Below are positions 13,444 to 25,037 of a stretch of 64,000 bases of DNA, one piece after another. Position 1 is the first letter of the stretch. Each line of letters opens with the position of its first letter. The DNA is from Fomitopsis serialis (lineage: Eukaryota; Basidiomycota; Agaricomycetes; Polyporales; Fomitopsidaceae). The stretch covers positions 62,001 through 126,000 of the forward strand of contig NW_025955035.1 in NCBI RefSeq assembly GCF_022376445.1, read 5' to 3'. Under the pieces are notes generated by a model, which had not been told where the DNA came from, ran no database searches, and saw only the letters and a list, made by a program, of their open reading frames with translations. The translations under genes and the position numbers were made by a program.

Positions 13444-15147
13444 TCACCGTCCTGGCCACACCATCTCTGTCGTCTTGTCAGGCGAGCTCGGCTCGTCTAC
13501 ATCATCCATGCTGACAAGCACACCGTCTGCATCCAGCTCTCCCGTTACAGTCTCGTCCTCGTCGACACCAGACGGCCCCTCAACAAGCGTACCCGTGCTC
13601 GTTGTCCCATTCTCTGGTACATTGAGCGCGAGCTGCGGTGTCCGCACGAAGGACTGTGGTGGCGGAGTCCGTGGTGGCATCGGGGCCCACACGGGGTATA
13701 ACGACGCAGGTATGATCGACGATGTCGGGGCTGCGTCAGGACTCGGGGCACGGTTAGGCGCGCTGGGCATAGTAGATGGCAGTGGGTACGGCGAGACAGG
13801 TCTCGGCGAGGCCGTGTATCTGTACCCGTATGTCAGTGGCGGCGAGCCTGGTCTGCTTCCCGGGACCGGGGTCTGGTCCGCCTGGGCGTGACCGGCGGTA
13901 TGCTTCGCCGCTTCTGGGAATGCGTACGCGGGGGAGGAGGAGACGTGGTCAGCAAAGAAGGTGTAGAGGTAGAAGCTTGAGGATGTGCGTGTACTGGAAG
14001 AGGATGCGGATGGCGGTCTCCGGTTACGCCAGTACTGCGGGCCTGTGGGGCCTAGAGGACGGGGTGCTGGCGTATGGTTGGATGCTGAATGGGAGAAGAG
14101 GCCTTCGGATGCTGCTTGGCAAGGGAGGTACCGTGTACCCAGTGTATTTCCGCTGTGCATATAGATAAGTCTCAATCAGACCCTGACAATGAACCCTGAG
14201 CTACTCACCATACCGCACACGCGATGCCTTCCCTCACACAGCCGCATGCACTCTTCATCATCTTCGCTACAACGGATCTCTCGAAGTAGTTTGCCTCTAA
14301 GCCAACCACGATGTCCGAAGCCTCCTGCTTGCCCACCCACAAGCCGCGTGGGCCCTGCGGAAATGCGCGCATGTGGACCAATGCCCCACATCCGTTCGAC
14401 CTACGCTCTGTGCGCTCCGCCCCACGTGTGGACGGCGAGCCTGCTGAAGACACGGGGAACAACGAGGGGCGATACGGGTGCCCGAGGAGCTGGCGACAGA
14501 AGATGCATTGCTGTCCTCGCCACCGCAGAAGAGCACGAAGCCTTCTTCATCATCATCCTGGGCGCCATCTGCTCGCCCTTCATCTAGCTGCGTTGCACCA
14601 ACACCTTCAGCGCGATCATCACCCGCCCATTCCCTCCACTCTCCTCCGTTGAATAGTTCGTCCTCCACAGATGGGTCAGGGGGCCCCCATCCCTGAGAGG
14701 GCGCCCACATCGCTGGTTCGACGACAAACCTGCTGCCTCCGGAAGGCCGGACGGCGGGCGGTAACGCGTTACTCGGTGGTGATGGCCTAGGAGCACCGCT
14801 TTGTCCATGGTCGATTCGCATGGCTCCTCGTCGGCGTAGACGTGAAGCTTCTCCTGTACGGACTAGGTCGGAGAGGACGATGGAGTCGTCGGCGTCGGTA
14901 GGCTGAGGAGCTAACTGAGTGTTGCGCCGTCGGAGCTCGGGAGGCGGGCGCTGGATGCGTTCAGAATGCCGGCGGTAAACCTGGGGCATGTCACTGAAGT
15001 AGCAAGAAAGCCAGCTAGTAGTGGTAGCAAGGACCCAGAGAGATATTCGTAGGGGTCGCGTAGGTTGCGCTGTGGGTCGTGAGCGGGCGAGAGTAGGTTA
15101 GCGGTGACGGAAAGGATAGAGTAGTGGCGTGGAGAAGGCGAGGCCAA
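13444..15147 (-). CDS. Conserved-looking fungal protein with a Cys motif and Pro/Ser-rich tail, function unknown
   Basis: The chosen start at 15147 gives MASPSPRHYSILSVTANLLS, then PYEYLSGSLLPLLAGF. After a one-base slip near 14990 comes an Arg-rich stretch (RRHSERIQRPPPELRRRN). An aromatic segment follows around 14700 (VEPAMWAPSQGWGPPDP), then an acidic stretch and FVLFCGGEDSNAS. Next is a basic region (RPHVGRSAQSVGR) and a cysteine motif across an intron near 14190-14220 (CGCVREGIACAV, then CGN-LGTRYLPC). The cysteine pattern (CxC, CxxC, C) could bind metal. The last 200 residues are Pro/Ser-rich and end with an acidic segment at 13444. I do not recognise a named family. Confidence 0.65.
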
Positions 15148-15493
15148 GCCGACAGGCCTTAACCCCGCACTGCTGAGTCAGCATCATGAATCCGTGAACT
15201 TCGGGACAACCCAACGTCCATTTGGCTCCGCGATCCTCCCTCACGCGCACGCTCGGTCCTTCAAGCTGTCTACAAGTCCTAGCAAAGCGTCCCTTTACAC
15301 ACAAGAATGCACGTCCTCTGTGAGCCACCAATCCGAGGACAGCCGTCTTCGCCACGGCCGACATGGACCGAATACAGCAATGCAATCCGACGCTGCAAGC
15401 CCGGCGATTGAACGGTGAACGAACGAATCCATGCGGGCAAGGGATACATATATTGGTGCAGTTCTTGTCATATGAGGAAACGAAAGTCCGTTA

Positions 15494-16762
15494 TCAGAGC
15501 TTACTCCGGACAGCTCGCCTCCGATGTCCTCTCGGACCATCGCTCCTCCGGGCTGACCTCGCCCTCAACTGTGATGGTTCGGGCGCCTTGTCCGGATCGA
15601 TACCCTCTTCCCGACATGCTTCCCTGAGCAATGGATTTTCCCTCAATTCGTACGCAATGCGCCCCTCTTGCGACGTCTGGTCCGGCGCGTAGACATCGAA
15701 ATCGGGCTCTCTGCCGTAGCCTATGGTCGCGACGCGGATCAGTACGCCGCTGAAATGAGCGTCAGCTCTCATGATCTTTCGCAGGCTGCGATCTGATCAA
15801 CACGTACGCCGTGAAGCCAAAGATCGGCTTGGTACCTCCCGCTTCCCTACCCGTGAGGAATCGGTGCATCCGGATTTTGCCTCCGCCCCGCCAGTCAATG
15901 TCATGATAGGTGTGATACTTTAGCTCCAGCATCTCGTGCTCGGTAGCAAAAGGCGGTTCGGAGTGTAAAAGAGAGCCTATAGGATGGGAGAAGAGCGAGG
16001 CGACTTCAGGGGCGTTCAGTATGGGTTTGATAGTCTTGTCTAGCACAAGGACGACGACCCTAGGATACACTACATCAGGATTGGGCAGCGAAATCCATGG
16101 AAACATAACATACGGAGTGACAATCAATTGTCCCGGGCTACCAGCCACGAAAGGCTCCAGGATACATAGCAGGGGACTTTCCGGTGATCTATGGGAAGAC
16201 CTATCTGTTGTGTTCAGTCACGATCATGGATGCGTGATAGATGGACTACCTCTTCATACGCCTCCCTTCGCTGCAACAGACATCAATCTCGGTCTACAGG
16301 TGGGTGTATCATGCACTCACAGCTGTCTGCTCGATGGTGCGGTCGCGAGGCTCCCACTTTCCGCCAGGTAACGATGTGTCGCCAGCATATGTTCGCAACG
16401 TAGACGCGCGACTTCAAGTCAAGTAAGGACCAAACATGTTGAGCTTTACATCTCCCGAGTAGCCACCAGACTCACCGACTCAGTAGCACGTAGAGGTCGC
16501 CATGTCTCCCGACGAACAACGCAACGAGTACCGCCGCCGACCTAGACTTCGGATACTGACCCGGAGCTTGGGTGGTCGGTAATGGAGCAGGTTGTGCAGA
16601 CATCTGACAGTCACATTCAGCTGATGAGTACGTATCAACCCATGTCACCACGCCTCTAACGTACTGTTTAGATTCCGGCTTGAGACAGGTATAGGTGCGT
16701 TCTCCAGATGTAAAGTGGGTCGATGGAAGTGAGTAGGGCGCTGCGCCTGGTCTTGAGCTCAT
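15494..16762 (-). CDS. Nudix hydrolase, coenzyme A diphosphatase type (Pcd1/NUDT7-like)
   Basis: This family cleaves CoA or its oxidised forms to phosphopantetheine and 3',5'-ADP, often in peroxisomes. The start at 16762 gives MSSRPGAAPYSLPS. SRSAAVLVALFVGRHGDLYV follows near 16520. Across introns near 16490-16420 and 16322-16276 the exons join to LRTYAGDTSLPGGKWEPRD, which is the CoA-diphosphatase (UPF0035) signature. Next come TIEQTA and REAYEE, and after a further intron IGLPIDHRKVP. Together these form the Nudix box with the REAYEEIG metal-binding helix. The fold continues through the FPWISLPNPDVVYP region, and IFGFTAYVLIR is near 15800. An intron near 15760-15800 separates the tail, which ends at 15494. 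No clear peroxisomal SKL terminus is visible; the last residues read RSKL, one residue beyond a possible SKL-like end, which is suggestive only. Confidence 0.85.
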
Positions 16763-17251
16763 GGTGTCCGTCCGGAGAGTAAGTAAAGACTCCGGCTGCT
16801 GTGGTCATGAACGCAGCAGACCCATGAGGCGCGCACCCTGGATTTTGGCAACCTCATGCATTCAATCACGGGATGTGGGGCCCCGGCGGCCGATCTCGAT
16901 CGGGTGCGAACCAGTTCCTTCAAAGGAAGGTGCTGTGATTGAGTTACGCGCACACGTGATCGCATCTTACTGAACGCGCTGCCAGTGCCGCCGCAGTGAA
17001 AGTCTTCTAAGGAATCCTGAACGTCAAGTAACTCCATCGATCGATTGCCTCATATATCCGTGTGGATGTGGTTTGTATCTCACATTCTTTCTCATCTCTC
17101 TTCCAGAGCCTCGATTTCCGCAGACAGTCATGATGCGATCGATGCACCGCAGTGCACACCTGTACAACGTGTAAATTCACGAGGCAGCAGATACGAGGTT
17201 CTGTATAATACAAGACGCGCATAAATAGATACTAATCGCGCAGCCTCTCCA

Positions 17252-20200
17252 TCATCGAGCTAGCGTTGCTCCCATACATATGACACCCGCTACACCTCCA
17301 ATGATCCCAACAGTCAACCAATGCGTCTGGTTCTCGATTGGATATACCACGGAGATACTGGTCGTTGTATGCACTCGTGGGTGAGATACAGCACAACGCC
17401 CGTAACGAATGCGGCAGTGGCCCACACCAAGAACACGAGCGGAAGAGACATCACGACACTTCGTCTCTGCATCACAAGTCAACGTCAACCCGAATCGCAC
17501 GCAGCTTGATGGCACGTACAGATATCACCAAGAGACCCTCACCACCGACGTGAACCACCGGATGTTCCACTTCCGCTTTGTACCGGAACAGCGCGACTAC
17601 GGCCGAAATCATACTGGATGCCGAGAGCGCTATAGCCACGAAGCCCGCCAAACGGCAAGTGTCGTCCACACCAGGCAGTGAAATGAACGTTACCGAGGCG
17701 CTTAACACGAATGCAGCCTTACGGCGTCATCAATGAGGGTGCGTGTGATATTGAAGAGAGACGCACCAGCAAGCAGGCGCAGGCACCGATGACGAGCATT
17801 GGACCGGCACTACGTACTCCGCTTTCGACGTCGATCCGGCGGTGGCGAGAGCGGTCGGTGAAAAGGTAGGGGAGGCCAAGACAGAGGCAGGCGATGAGGA
17901 AGTCCACAGCAGTCCGGCCCAAAGGCGTGCGCCGATGCCATCGGTGAGCACCGCCCTTGCTAGAGCTTGTGGCAGAGGCTTATCGGGGCGGAAGTGATGT
18001 TGCTTCCATTGCGCTGCACATGTGGTCAGGACGTCTAGCAGGGCTGATACACTGACTCGAACGTACCAACGTGAAGCAGCACGCGAGCGACGATCCGGTT
18101 CTGAACCAAGGACACATCCGAAGGCTCCTCGTTGAACGAGCGGAGCAACCCCATCAGCTCTTGACATTCCTGCGGTGCGAAGGGAGGGGGTGCAGGTCGG
18201 ACACCAGGCAAGAGATGTTCTATAGATCATGTCAGCGTATGCACAAGAACGCTCGATGTGGACAAGCAGCAAACCTGTATACGACCACTGGAGGACTTCC
18301 ATCGCTTCTGCGCGACTATCGGCCGTAAGAGGTACATGTGCTGGGTGCGCTTCCACATACATCCAGTATCGGTATTGCATATCGAGTCCTAAAAGATCTT
18401 GTGAGAAAGTGTATCATCACAAACACTTGGATACATACGGTCATCATCCCTGAGCCGATCTTGTACAGTCGTCGCGGGAGGCTCGCTAGACAAGACTCGA
18501 GCCCTGTGGCTCACCCACGTCTGCACGAGCTGGAGATCCTGCCCATTCGGACGCGCGTCTCGGAGCCAGAGTCCCAGCCCTCTGGAGGCATCGCTGCATC
18601 CTCAGGGAGCTTGCGGTTGACGTACTCCGTGACGGCCTGGAGCTTGGCTGGGTTGTGAAGGTCGATGTCGGCGACGATCCGCTTCCCGACGTGGACGTAG
18701 TACGAGGAGTTGTCGGGGAGTATGTACTCTGTCCAACCAGACATCCCGATGACTGAAGTATTGGCAGTTGTAGGGGCGACCTCTGGGATGGGGAAGGATA
18801 CCGAGGCGTTTGACTTGACTGCGGTGTATCCTTTGATGGTGCCGCTGGAGCCAGGGCTGGCTCCGCGCCCTAAGAGCGGCATTCGTTCGCTGCATAGTTG
18901 TTGAGTATCCGAAGTATACTCGGAAGTGTCGCGCATACGCACTTTGCCTCACGCTGTGTCTCAGATTCTACAATCGTGGCGCGTTCATTGCCAAGACTGT
19001 ACCCCGAAGTTCTGCCTCGAGGTTTTCTACTGTTAGAATGAAAGATGAGCAGAATGCCCTTTGAGATGCACGATGACTGACGCCGTCACGTACCTCGAAG
19101 CAATGACATCTCTCTGCGGTGGCAGCGGGAACGTGATAGGCGTGGGCATGTCAGGACTAGAGCATACATTCTCAGAGTCATCCCGCAACAGTCGTGTGAA
19201 TCAACGTACGCAGGCGAATTGATGCTCTCAATGGGGAAAGTGCCGTTCTCTTGATGTACTGCTTGTTGGTAGTCGGCGAGTCTTCGTCAGCTGGATCTGC
19301 GAAGGGGTCCTCAATGGCAATCCTACCGCTGTCGCAGTTAGTTGACCCATGATGGAGGCAGGTAAGTGCATACACTCACCGAACGCTAGGCCCAGGGCTG
19401 CGCCCACGCCTGACGTCGTCATTGGGGTCCATTGAGACCGATACCCGTCTCCTGGACGAGTTCACGATGACTTGGCCATACGACGACGCCATGGACGACT
19501 TGCTCGGCTTGTTCGACAAAGCGCCAGTACGAGGGAGCTCGGACGGTATTGTCTGAGGCGCAGACTCCCGGTAGCAAGGCTCGTGTTAGAACGACGCGTT
19601 GGCATCACCACGTCGTCCGTCCACGCAAACGCTTGAGCATCAGTAGTGCGAGCGGGCGTTGCCTCCGCATGTCCTTGGTTAACGGCGACGACGGCCTCAG
19701 GGGGAGGAGTCGGCTGAGCAGGTGGCTGAGGAGCGGTATGTTCTTTTCCCTGCCAGTTGGGATTCCGCGCGTCGTCATCGCCCCAGGCGAAGTAGTCGGG
19801 ACCTTGTTTCTCGGTGGTGGCGCGCTCGGCACTGGAGGCATCGGGAGCGAAAGTGACTGGTTCTCTGGGCTCTCGACGAGGCTGTCTGCGACCACCGCAG
19901 TCTGAGCCATTGGAGCCGGCGCAAGCACGGGTGCAGGTACGGGCGCAGGTGCAGACGCTGGTGCCGGTGCTGGTGCCGGTGCTGATGTCTGCGCTGGGGC
20001 GGGGCGGGAGCAGCTGCAGCTACAGGTTTCAAAGCCTCCGGAGGGAGGTGGGGGCAGTCGCCACAGGCTCTGTAGCCGGCACGGGTCCAAGAACCTGAGC
20101 AATGGACGGCTCCGTGCCTGCACTGGGAGGTCCAACCGGAGGGTTAGCCAAAGGTGAGGGCCCATGTGGTCCAAGTGCAGAAGAGTCCTGTTCTGTCGCA

Positions 20201-20465
20201 GCTGCTTCTCGAACAGGAGACTCGGCGACAGGACTGGGCATGTTCTCGGAAGGAGTCGGAGTAGGATCGACCTTGAGCTCGCTCTTCGAGTCTGACTTGC
20301 GCACTGCAGAACCAGAACGATTGAACAACCAGTGGATTTCCGTCGCATCGCGGTGCCCATACGAGAGCGCAGTGACCGACTAGGCGATGTCGGTCGACTG
20401 GCGCTCTCGTTCGCTGGAGGTGTAGGCGGCAGACTGGTCGCCGGCGGCGCAGGAGGGCTCGACAT
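17252..20465 (-). CDS. Large membrane protein with Pro-rich N-terminus and WW-like domain
   Basis: I read this as one gene, though it may be two. The start at 20465 gives MSSPPAPPATSLPPTPP. The N-terminal third is Pro/Ala/Ser-rich with an AP-repeat at 19911-19993. Then come DPFADPADEDSPTTNKQ near 19290, PTPITFPLPPQRDVIASR near 19120, and after an intron the segment at 18942 (RMRDTSEYTSDTQQL). Near 18740 lies a WW-like domain, GWTEYILPDNSSYYVHVGK, in which the second conserved Trp is absent. A helical region follows (RYWMYVEAHPAHVPLT; WKQHHFRPDKPLPQALARAV). Near the end there are hydrophobic helices: LPLVFLVWATAAFVTGVVLY and HWLTVGIIGGVAGVICMGAT, plus one near 17640. This predicts a type of multi-pass membrane protein with a cytosolic WW-like module. 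Several frame slips occur. Whether 18950-20465 belongs to the same transcript is uncertain. Confidence 0.6.
19911..19993. repeat. Low-complexity Ala-Pro coding repeat
   Basis: On the minus strand this encodes alternating Ala and Pro (APAPAPAPASAPAPVPAP). On the plus strand it appears as imperfect GGTGCTGGTGCC-type repeats. It is part of the Pro-rich N-terminus of the WW-like gene and may vary in length between strains. Confidence 0.7.
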
Positions 20466-21590
20466 GGTCCGCGAAGATCAGTGATGCAAAGCAGTAGATA
20501 GAAGAAAAGATGGCGAATGAGCGGAGGATTGTCGTTGAGAGTGCAGAACATGCTCTGGCGGACTGTAAGCTATATACTGAGAACCTACGGAGCTCGCCTG
20601 GAGGTTACATCGAGGCGGGGAGCGGACGAACACGCGTCCAGCGCAGCCGCGAAGACTAGATTGGCCATGTCCTCGAGATTACCTTGCCTATCAACCTCGC
20701 CGTCGTTCGCGATGCAGCACACGTGTTGGGCAGTTCAACGCGAGTAGTCCAACGCTTAGCATAGCTTGGGCCAATACTATGCTTCGATGAGGGACTCACC
20801 TCCGTCCGAAAGGCTGACTGCAACAATTGACCAGAAGTCCATGGTCATTTCCATTCAACGCAGACATTGCATTCGGCTGCAACGTCCTAGATATCGCGGT
20901 TTCTTGGAAAGACCCGCGTCATGAGCTCCCCAGGCTACACCGCATCATGCACAGCTCTCCATTCCTCCGCATCACCAAAGACACGTTGACGGCCAGACCC
21001 TGCCAGGTGGATGGCACGCCTGAATGAACAGTGTAGCGCTCACCGGAACGGGCGCAGTACGATGACACTAAGCTCTGCCTCGGACAGGCTGGACATCGTT
21101 GTGATTCCAGTTCGTCGCAAAGTTCCTAGTGCAGGCCTCAGGGATGATGGCAGGTCTAGTTTCGATAGTCCTGGCTGAAGGTGCAGAATTGGTGAGTTAG
21201 TAACGACACAACATCCCGTACAGCGATATTTCGCGATATATACTTATACTGGAGGATTCGATGTATAAGCAGGTTAGCAGATGCAGCGGCCGTCGGTCGA
21301 TTCGACGCACTGTTTGTATATCGTATACGTAGTACTGTCGATGCATGCGGCTGCAATATAGAGTCGCATCTGGGCTTCCAACTTCGAAGGACCTCAAGAA
21401 TTGACTGCATCGGCTGCACGTTTTCCCACGCCTCATCCACGTATCCCGGACACCCAGAGATTCGTTGCCGCAACGCAGCTACTTGCGTGGACCATTCTAC
21501 ACTCGGTTTACGCACTCTAAGAGCCTGCGCTGTCGCAAGTGTCGCGCATTTCACGACTTTAAACGCTCTGTTCGGAAGGCTTGAGGCGCG
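20466..21590. promoter_or_regulatory. Divergent intergenic region (WW-like gene / coatomer beta')
   Basis: This 1.1 kb stretch lies between two start codons that point away from each other. The minus-strand frame at 21156-21635 has no family motif and overlaps the coatomer first exon. I therefore treat the region as promoter and 5' UTR DNA. Confidence 0.5.
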
Positions 21591-24500
21591 ATGTTGTTGG
21601 ACGTAAATGTAAGTGTCAAGCAGCCGTATATACACCTTGTAAGAACGCGTCTTGACCCTGCTTTATGAACTACAGAGGAAGCTCTTCAGCCGGTCCGATC
21701 GTGTCAAGGGCGTGGACTTCCATCCGACAGAGCCATGGCTGCTGACCGGTCTATACAATGGCACCGTGAACATCTACCACCTTGAGACAGGGTCGATCGT
21801 GAAGACATTCGAGGTCTCGAGGTTCCCGTCCGTTGCGTCAAGTTTATCACCCGCAAGAACTGGTTCGTGCAGGCTCGGATGACTTCCAGCTGCGCATTTT
21901 CAACTATAACACGCACGAGAAGGTCATCGCGTTCGAGGCGCACCCGGACTATATCAGATGTCTGACTGTGCACCCGACGGCGAGCATTATATTGACGGGG
22001 AGCGATGACATGACATTCGGGCATGGGACTGGGACAAGCAGTGGAGGTGTATACAGGTGCGTCGGCCCTCTGACCATACTGCCAACGTTGTGAACGCCTT
22101 CGCGCCGCAGACCTACGAGGGTCACACTCATTATATCATGAACATTGCGATCAACCCGAAAGACCCCAACACCTTCGCGTCTTCATGTCTCGACCGGACG
22201 GTCAAGATGTGGTCATTAGGCTCCTCCAGCCCCAACTTCACCCTCGAGGCGCACGACAAGGGCGTCAACTATGTCGACTTCTACCCTGGTGCAGACAAGC
22301 CATACCTCGTCACGGCGAGTGATGACCGGACGGTCAAGATCTGGGACTACCTCAGCAAAAGTTGTGTGCAGACACTAGAGAGTCACACGAACAACGTCCT
22401 CTTCGTCGTGTTCCACCCAACTTGCCGCTCGTAATCAGCGGTGGTGAGGATGGCACGGTGAAGCTCTGGAACAGTGGAACGTACAGGCTGGAGAACACAC
22501 TCAGCTACGCACTCGAGCGAGCATGGTGTATCGCAGTCCGGAAGTCGTCAAATGAGATCTCCGTCGGGTATGATGAGGGTGTCGTAGTGGTGAAGGTACG
22601 TCGCTTTGCATATACGCACATTTTGTGTGTCTGAGAGCGGAGTAGCTCGGCCGGGATGAACCCACGTATAGTATGGACCCCTCCGGCAAGCTCATCTACA
22701 CACACAACAACGAGGTCCTCTCCGCAAACCTCCAAACCGTACAGGACGACGCGCTCGTAGAGGGTACTCGCGTCCCAGTCTCGATCAAGGAGCTCGGCAC
22801 GACCGAGATCTACGCTACGGGGTTGATGCACTCTCCAAACGGGCGGTTCGTGACCGTCGTCGGCGACGGCGAGTACATCGTGTATACGGCGCTCGCGTGG
22901 CGGAACAAGGCGTTCGGGAACGGCAACTCATTCGCATGGGCGGGCGACTCGAACACGTATGCGGTACTCGAGGGGCGCCTGAAGGTGCGCGTGTATAAGA
23001 ACTTCAGGGAGAGGGGCGGCGCAGGAATGAAGGGCGCGGGCTCGTGGAGCATCGATGCTCTCCACGGAGGCACCTTGCTTGCAGCGCGGGGGAGCGGGTT
23101 CGTGGTCTTCTGGGACTGGGAGTCGGGCGATGTTGTGCGGAGAATCGAAGTGGATGCCAAAAACGTAAGACGTCAGCGTCTCGGAGCATCTGGTTCAACC
23201 ACTGAGGTGTTTTTCAGGTCTTCTGGTCAGGGTCTGGAAATCTGGTCACGATCGCTACGGAGGAGTCCTACTTCGTCCTGCGATACGACCGAGATGCATA
23301 CAACGCAAAACTTGAAGAGGGCGCAGTCATCAGCGATGAGGGTGTCGAGGAGGCATTCGAGCTGGTCGCTGAGATATCCGAAGTGTAAGTGCAGCGAACT
23401 AGAGTGACGGTCAGTACTGACGGGCTTTCGACAGAGTGAGAACCGCGAAATGGATTGGCGACTGCTTCATCTACACAACAGCAGCCAACCGACTGAACTA
23501 CTTCATCGGAACTGAGTCGTACACAATCACGCCCTTCGACACGTATGTTGTGCTCTCTGACTCAGGCGAATATGGCTTGACGTACATGCAGACCACTGTA
23601 TATCCTTGGCTACCTCCCAGCACACAACCGGGTATACCTAGCAGACAAGGACATGAATGTGTTCAATTATCTCCTGTCGCTTGCATTGGTCGAGTATCAG
23701 ACTGCTGTCCTTCAGGAGGACATGGAGGCAGCTGCAGAGATCCTGCCAACCATTCCGAAGGAACAGCGGACTAAGGTCGCATCGTTCCTCGAGGCCCGGG
23801 GTATGTCTGAAGCATCGACGATCAGCTTGCATTGCGTGTCTAATATGATCACTGCAGGTCTCAAGGAGCTCGCGCTACAAGTCACGACTGACCCAGACCA
23901 CAAGTTCGATCTCTCACTACAATTGGATGACTTGGATGCGGCAGTCGACATCGCACGGACAGTGCCTGAGCTGGAGGCAGAGGCCAAGTGGAAGCAGATT
24001 GGCGACAGAGCACTTGCTGTCTGGCGGTTCGATCTCGCGCGTGAGAGCTTCGAAAAGGCTGGCGACCTCAGCGCCTTGATGCTGCTTCTGCTGGCCGTCG
24101 GTGACAGAGATGGCCTTGCCAAGCTAGCAGCAACGGCCGGTGCGTGTCACGTCACCGTGTCATCGAAAGCGGTGCTGACGTGACTTGACAGAGCTTAAGG
24201 GCCAGAACAACCTCGCGTTTGCGTCGCTGTTGCAGCTTGGTGATCCGAAGCCTTGCGTAGACCTCCTTGTGAAGACGCACCGGGCGCCGGAGGCGGCCAT
24301 GTTCGCGCGAGCATATGCGCCAAGCAAAGTGCCAGACGCTGTGGACGCGTGGCGGGCAGAGTTGAAGACGAAGGGCCGCACAAAACTTGCTGCTGCGGTC
24401 GCGCACCCTGGTGAGAGCCCCAGCTATTCGAAGAGGGATGGCAGGACGCGCTTGTCCGTGAACGCGGCGACGCGCAACAGCCTTCCGAGCCACTTGTCAA

Positions 24501-24608
24501 TGGCACTTCAGGTGAGTGAGCATCACTGTTCGTTGGCCTGCAGGCTGTCACGGTCTCACGGCGATACCATGAATAGCAGCGGAGGCAGAGGAACCGCCGG
24601 AGGAGTGA
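21591..24608 (+). CDS. SEC27: Coatomer subunit beta' (COPI coat)
   Basis: Beta'-COP is a WD40 subunit of the COPI coat that binds dilysine cargo tails for Golgi-to-ER transport. Exon 1 is tiny: 21591-21608 encodes MLLDVN. After a 67-base intron, exon 2 starts at 21676 with RKLFSRSDRVKGVDFHP. WD repeats follow: TVNIYHLETGSIVKTFEV; GSDDFQLRIFNYNTHEKV; the DWDKQWRCIQ-TYEGHTHYI region; DRTVKMWSLGS; DRTVKIWDYLSKSC; GGEDGTVKLWNSGTY. The COPI WD-associated region comes next (SIKELGTTEIYATGLMHSPN), then the alpha-solenoid (LQLDDLDAAVDIARTVPELE). The last exon ends AEAEEPPEE at 24608, giving about 830 residues as in other fungi. The reading frame slips by one base near 21820, 21868, 22014, 22420 and 24430. 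In an essential gene these must be sequence errors. Confidence 0.95.
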
Positions 24609-25037
24609 AGTGATTATAGCTCAGCGATTTCGTTATGTGGGTAAGGGGTCGTCAGTCGCGGATTGTCCGCAAGGGGCGAGAGAGCGAGCTATCCCAAAAC
24701 CAGGACGGGTTCGTTATTGATGGACGATAGTGTAAATGTTATTTATTTTGTCTGTTGAGCCTCGTACGTCGGAATCCACGACGCCACGACGGAGGTTTGA
24801 GCAGCCGATGCGGTGTGGAAGGATGGAGAAGGGCCTGAGACTGAGGCATGCGTGCGACAAGGACGAATACGGGCGGTCACGTCACGCGTCTGCGGCGTCG
24901 ATGCCTCGACGACGGAGTGTTGCAGCCGTGCGCGCCAGACTCAGAGGCCATCACCCAATTTCTCACCACCACCGCCGTCTCGTCCTCGTCGTCCAGAGCG
25001 TCGTCGACGCTCTCCGCCCCTCTCCTTTGCGTCGGCC
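24609..25037. other. Intergenic region upstream of the chitin synthase
   Basis: This stretch holds the coatomer 3' UTR and the chitin synthase promoter. The last 80 bases before the chitin synthase start are pyrimidine-rich, as is common just upstream of highly used fungal start sites. I see no separate gene. Confidence 0.5.

Noticed and set aside
19605..20465. The 286-codon frame taken as a complete protein
   Set aside because: The start is kept, but past about residue 50 the Arg/Leu-rich reading is a frame slip. The Pro/Ala-rich reading in other frames is more plausible.
21156..21635. A 159-codon minus-strand frame
   Set aside because: It overlaps the coatomer beta' first exon and intron and has no recognisable motif.
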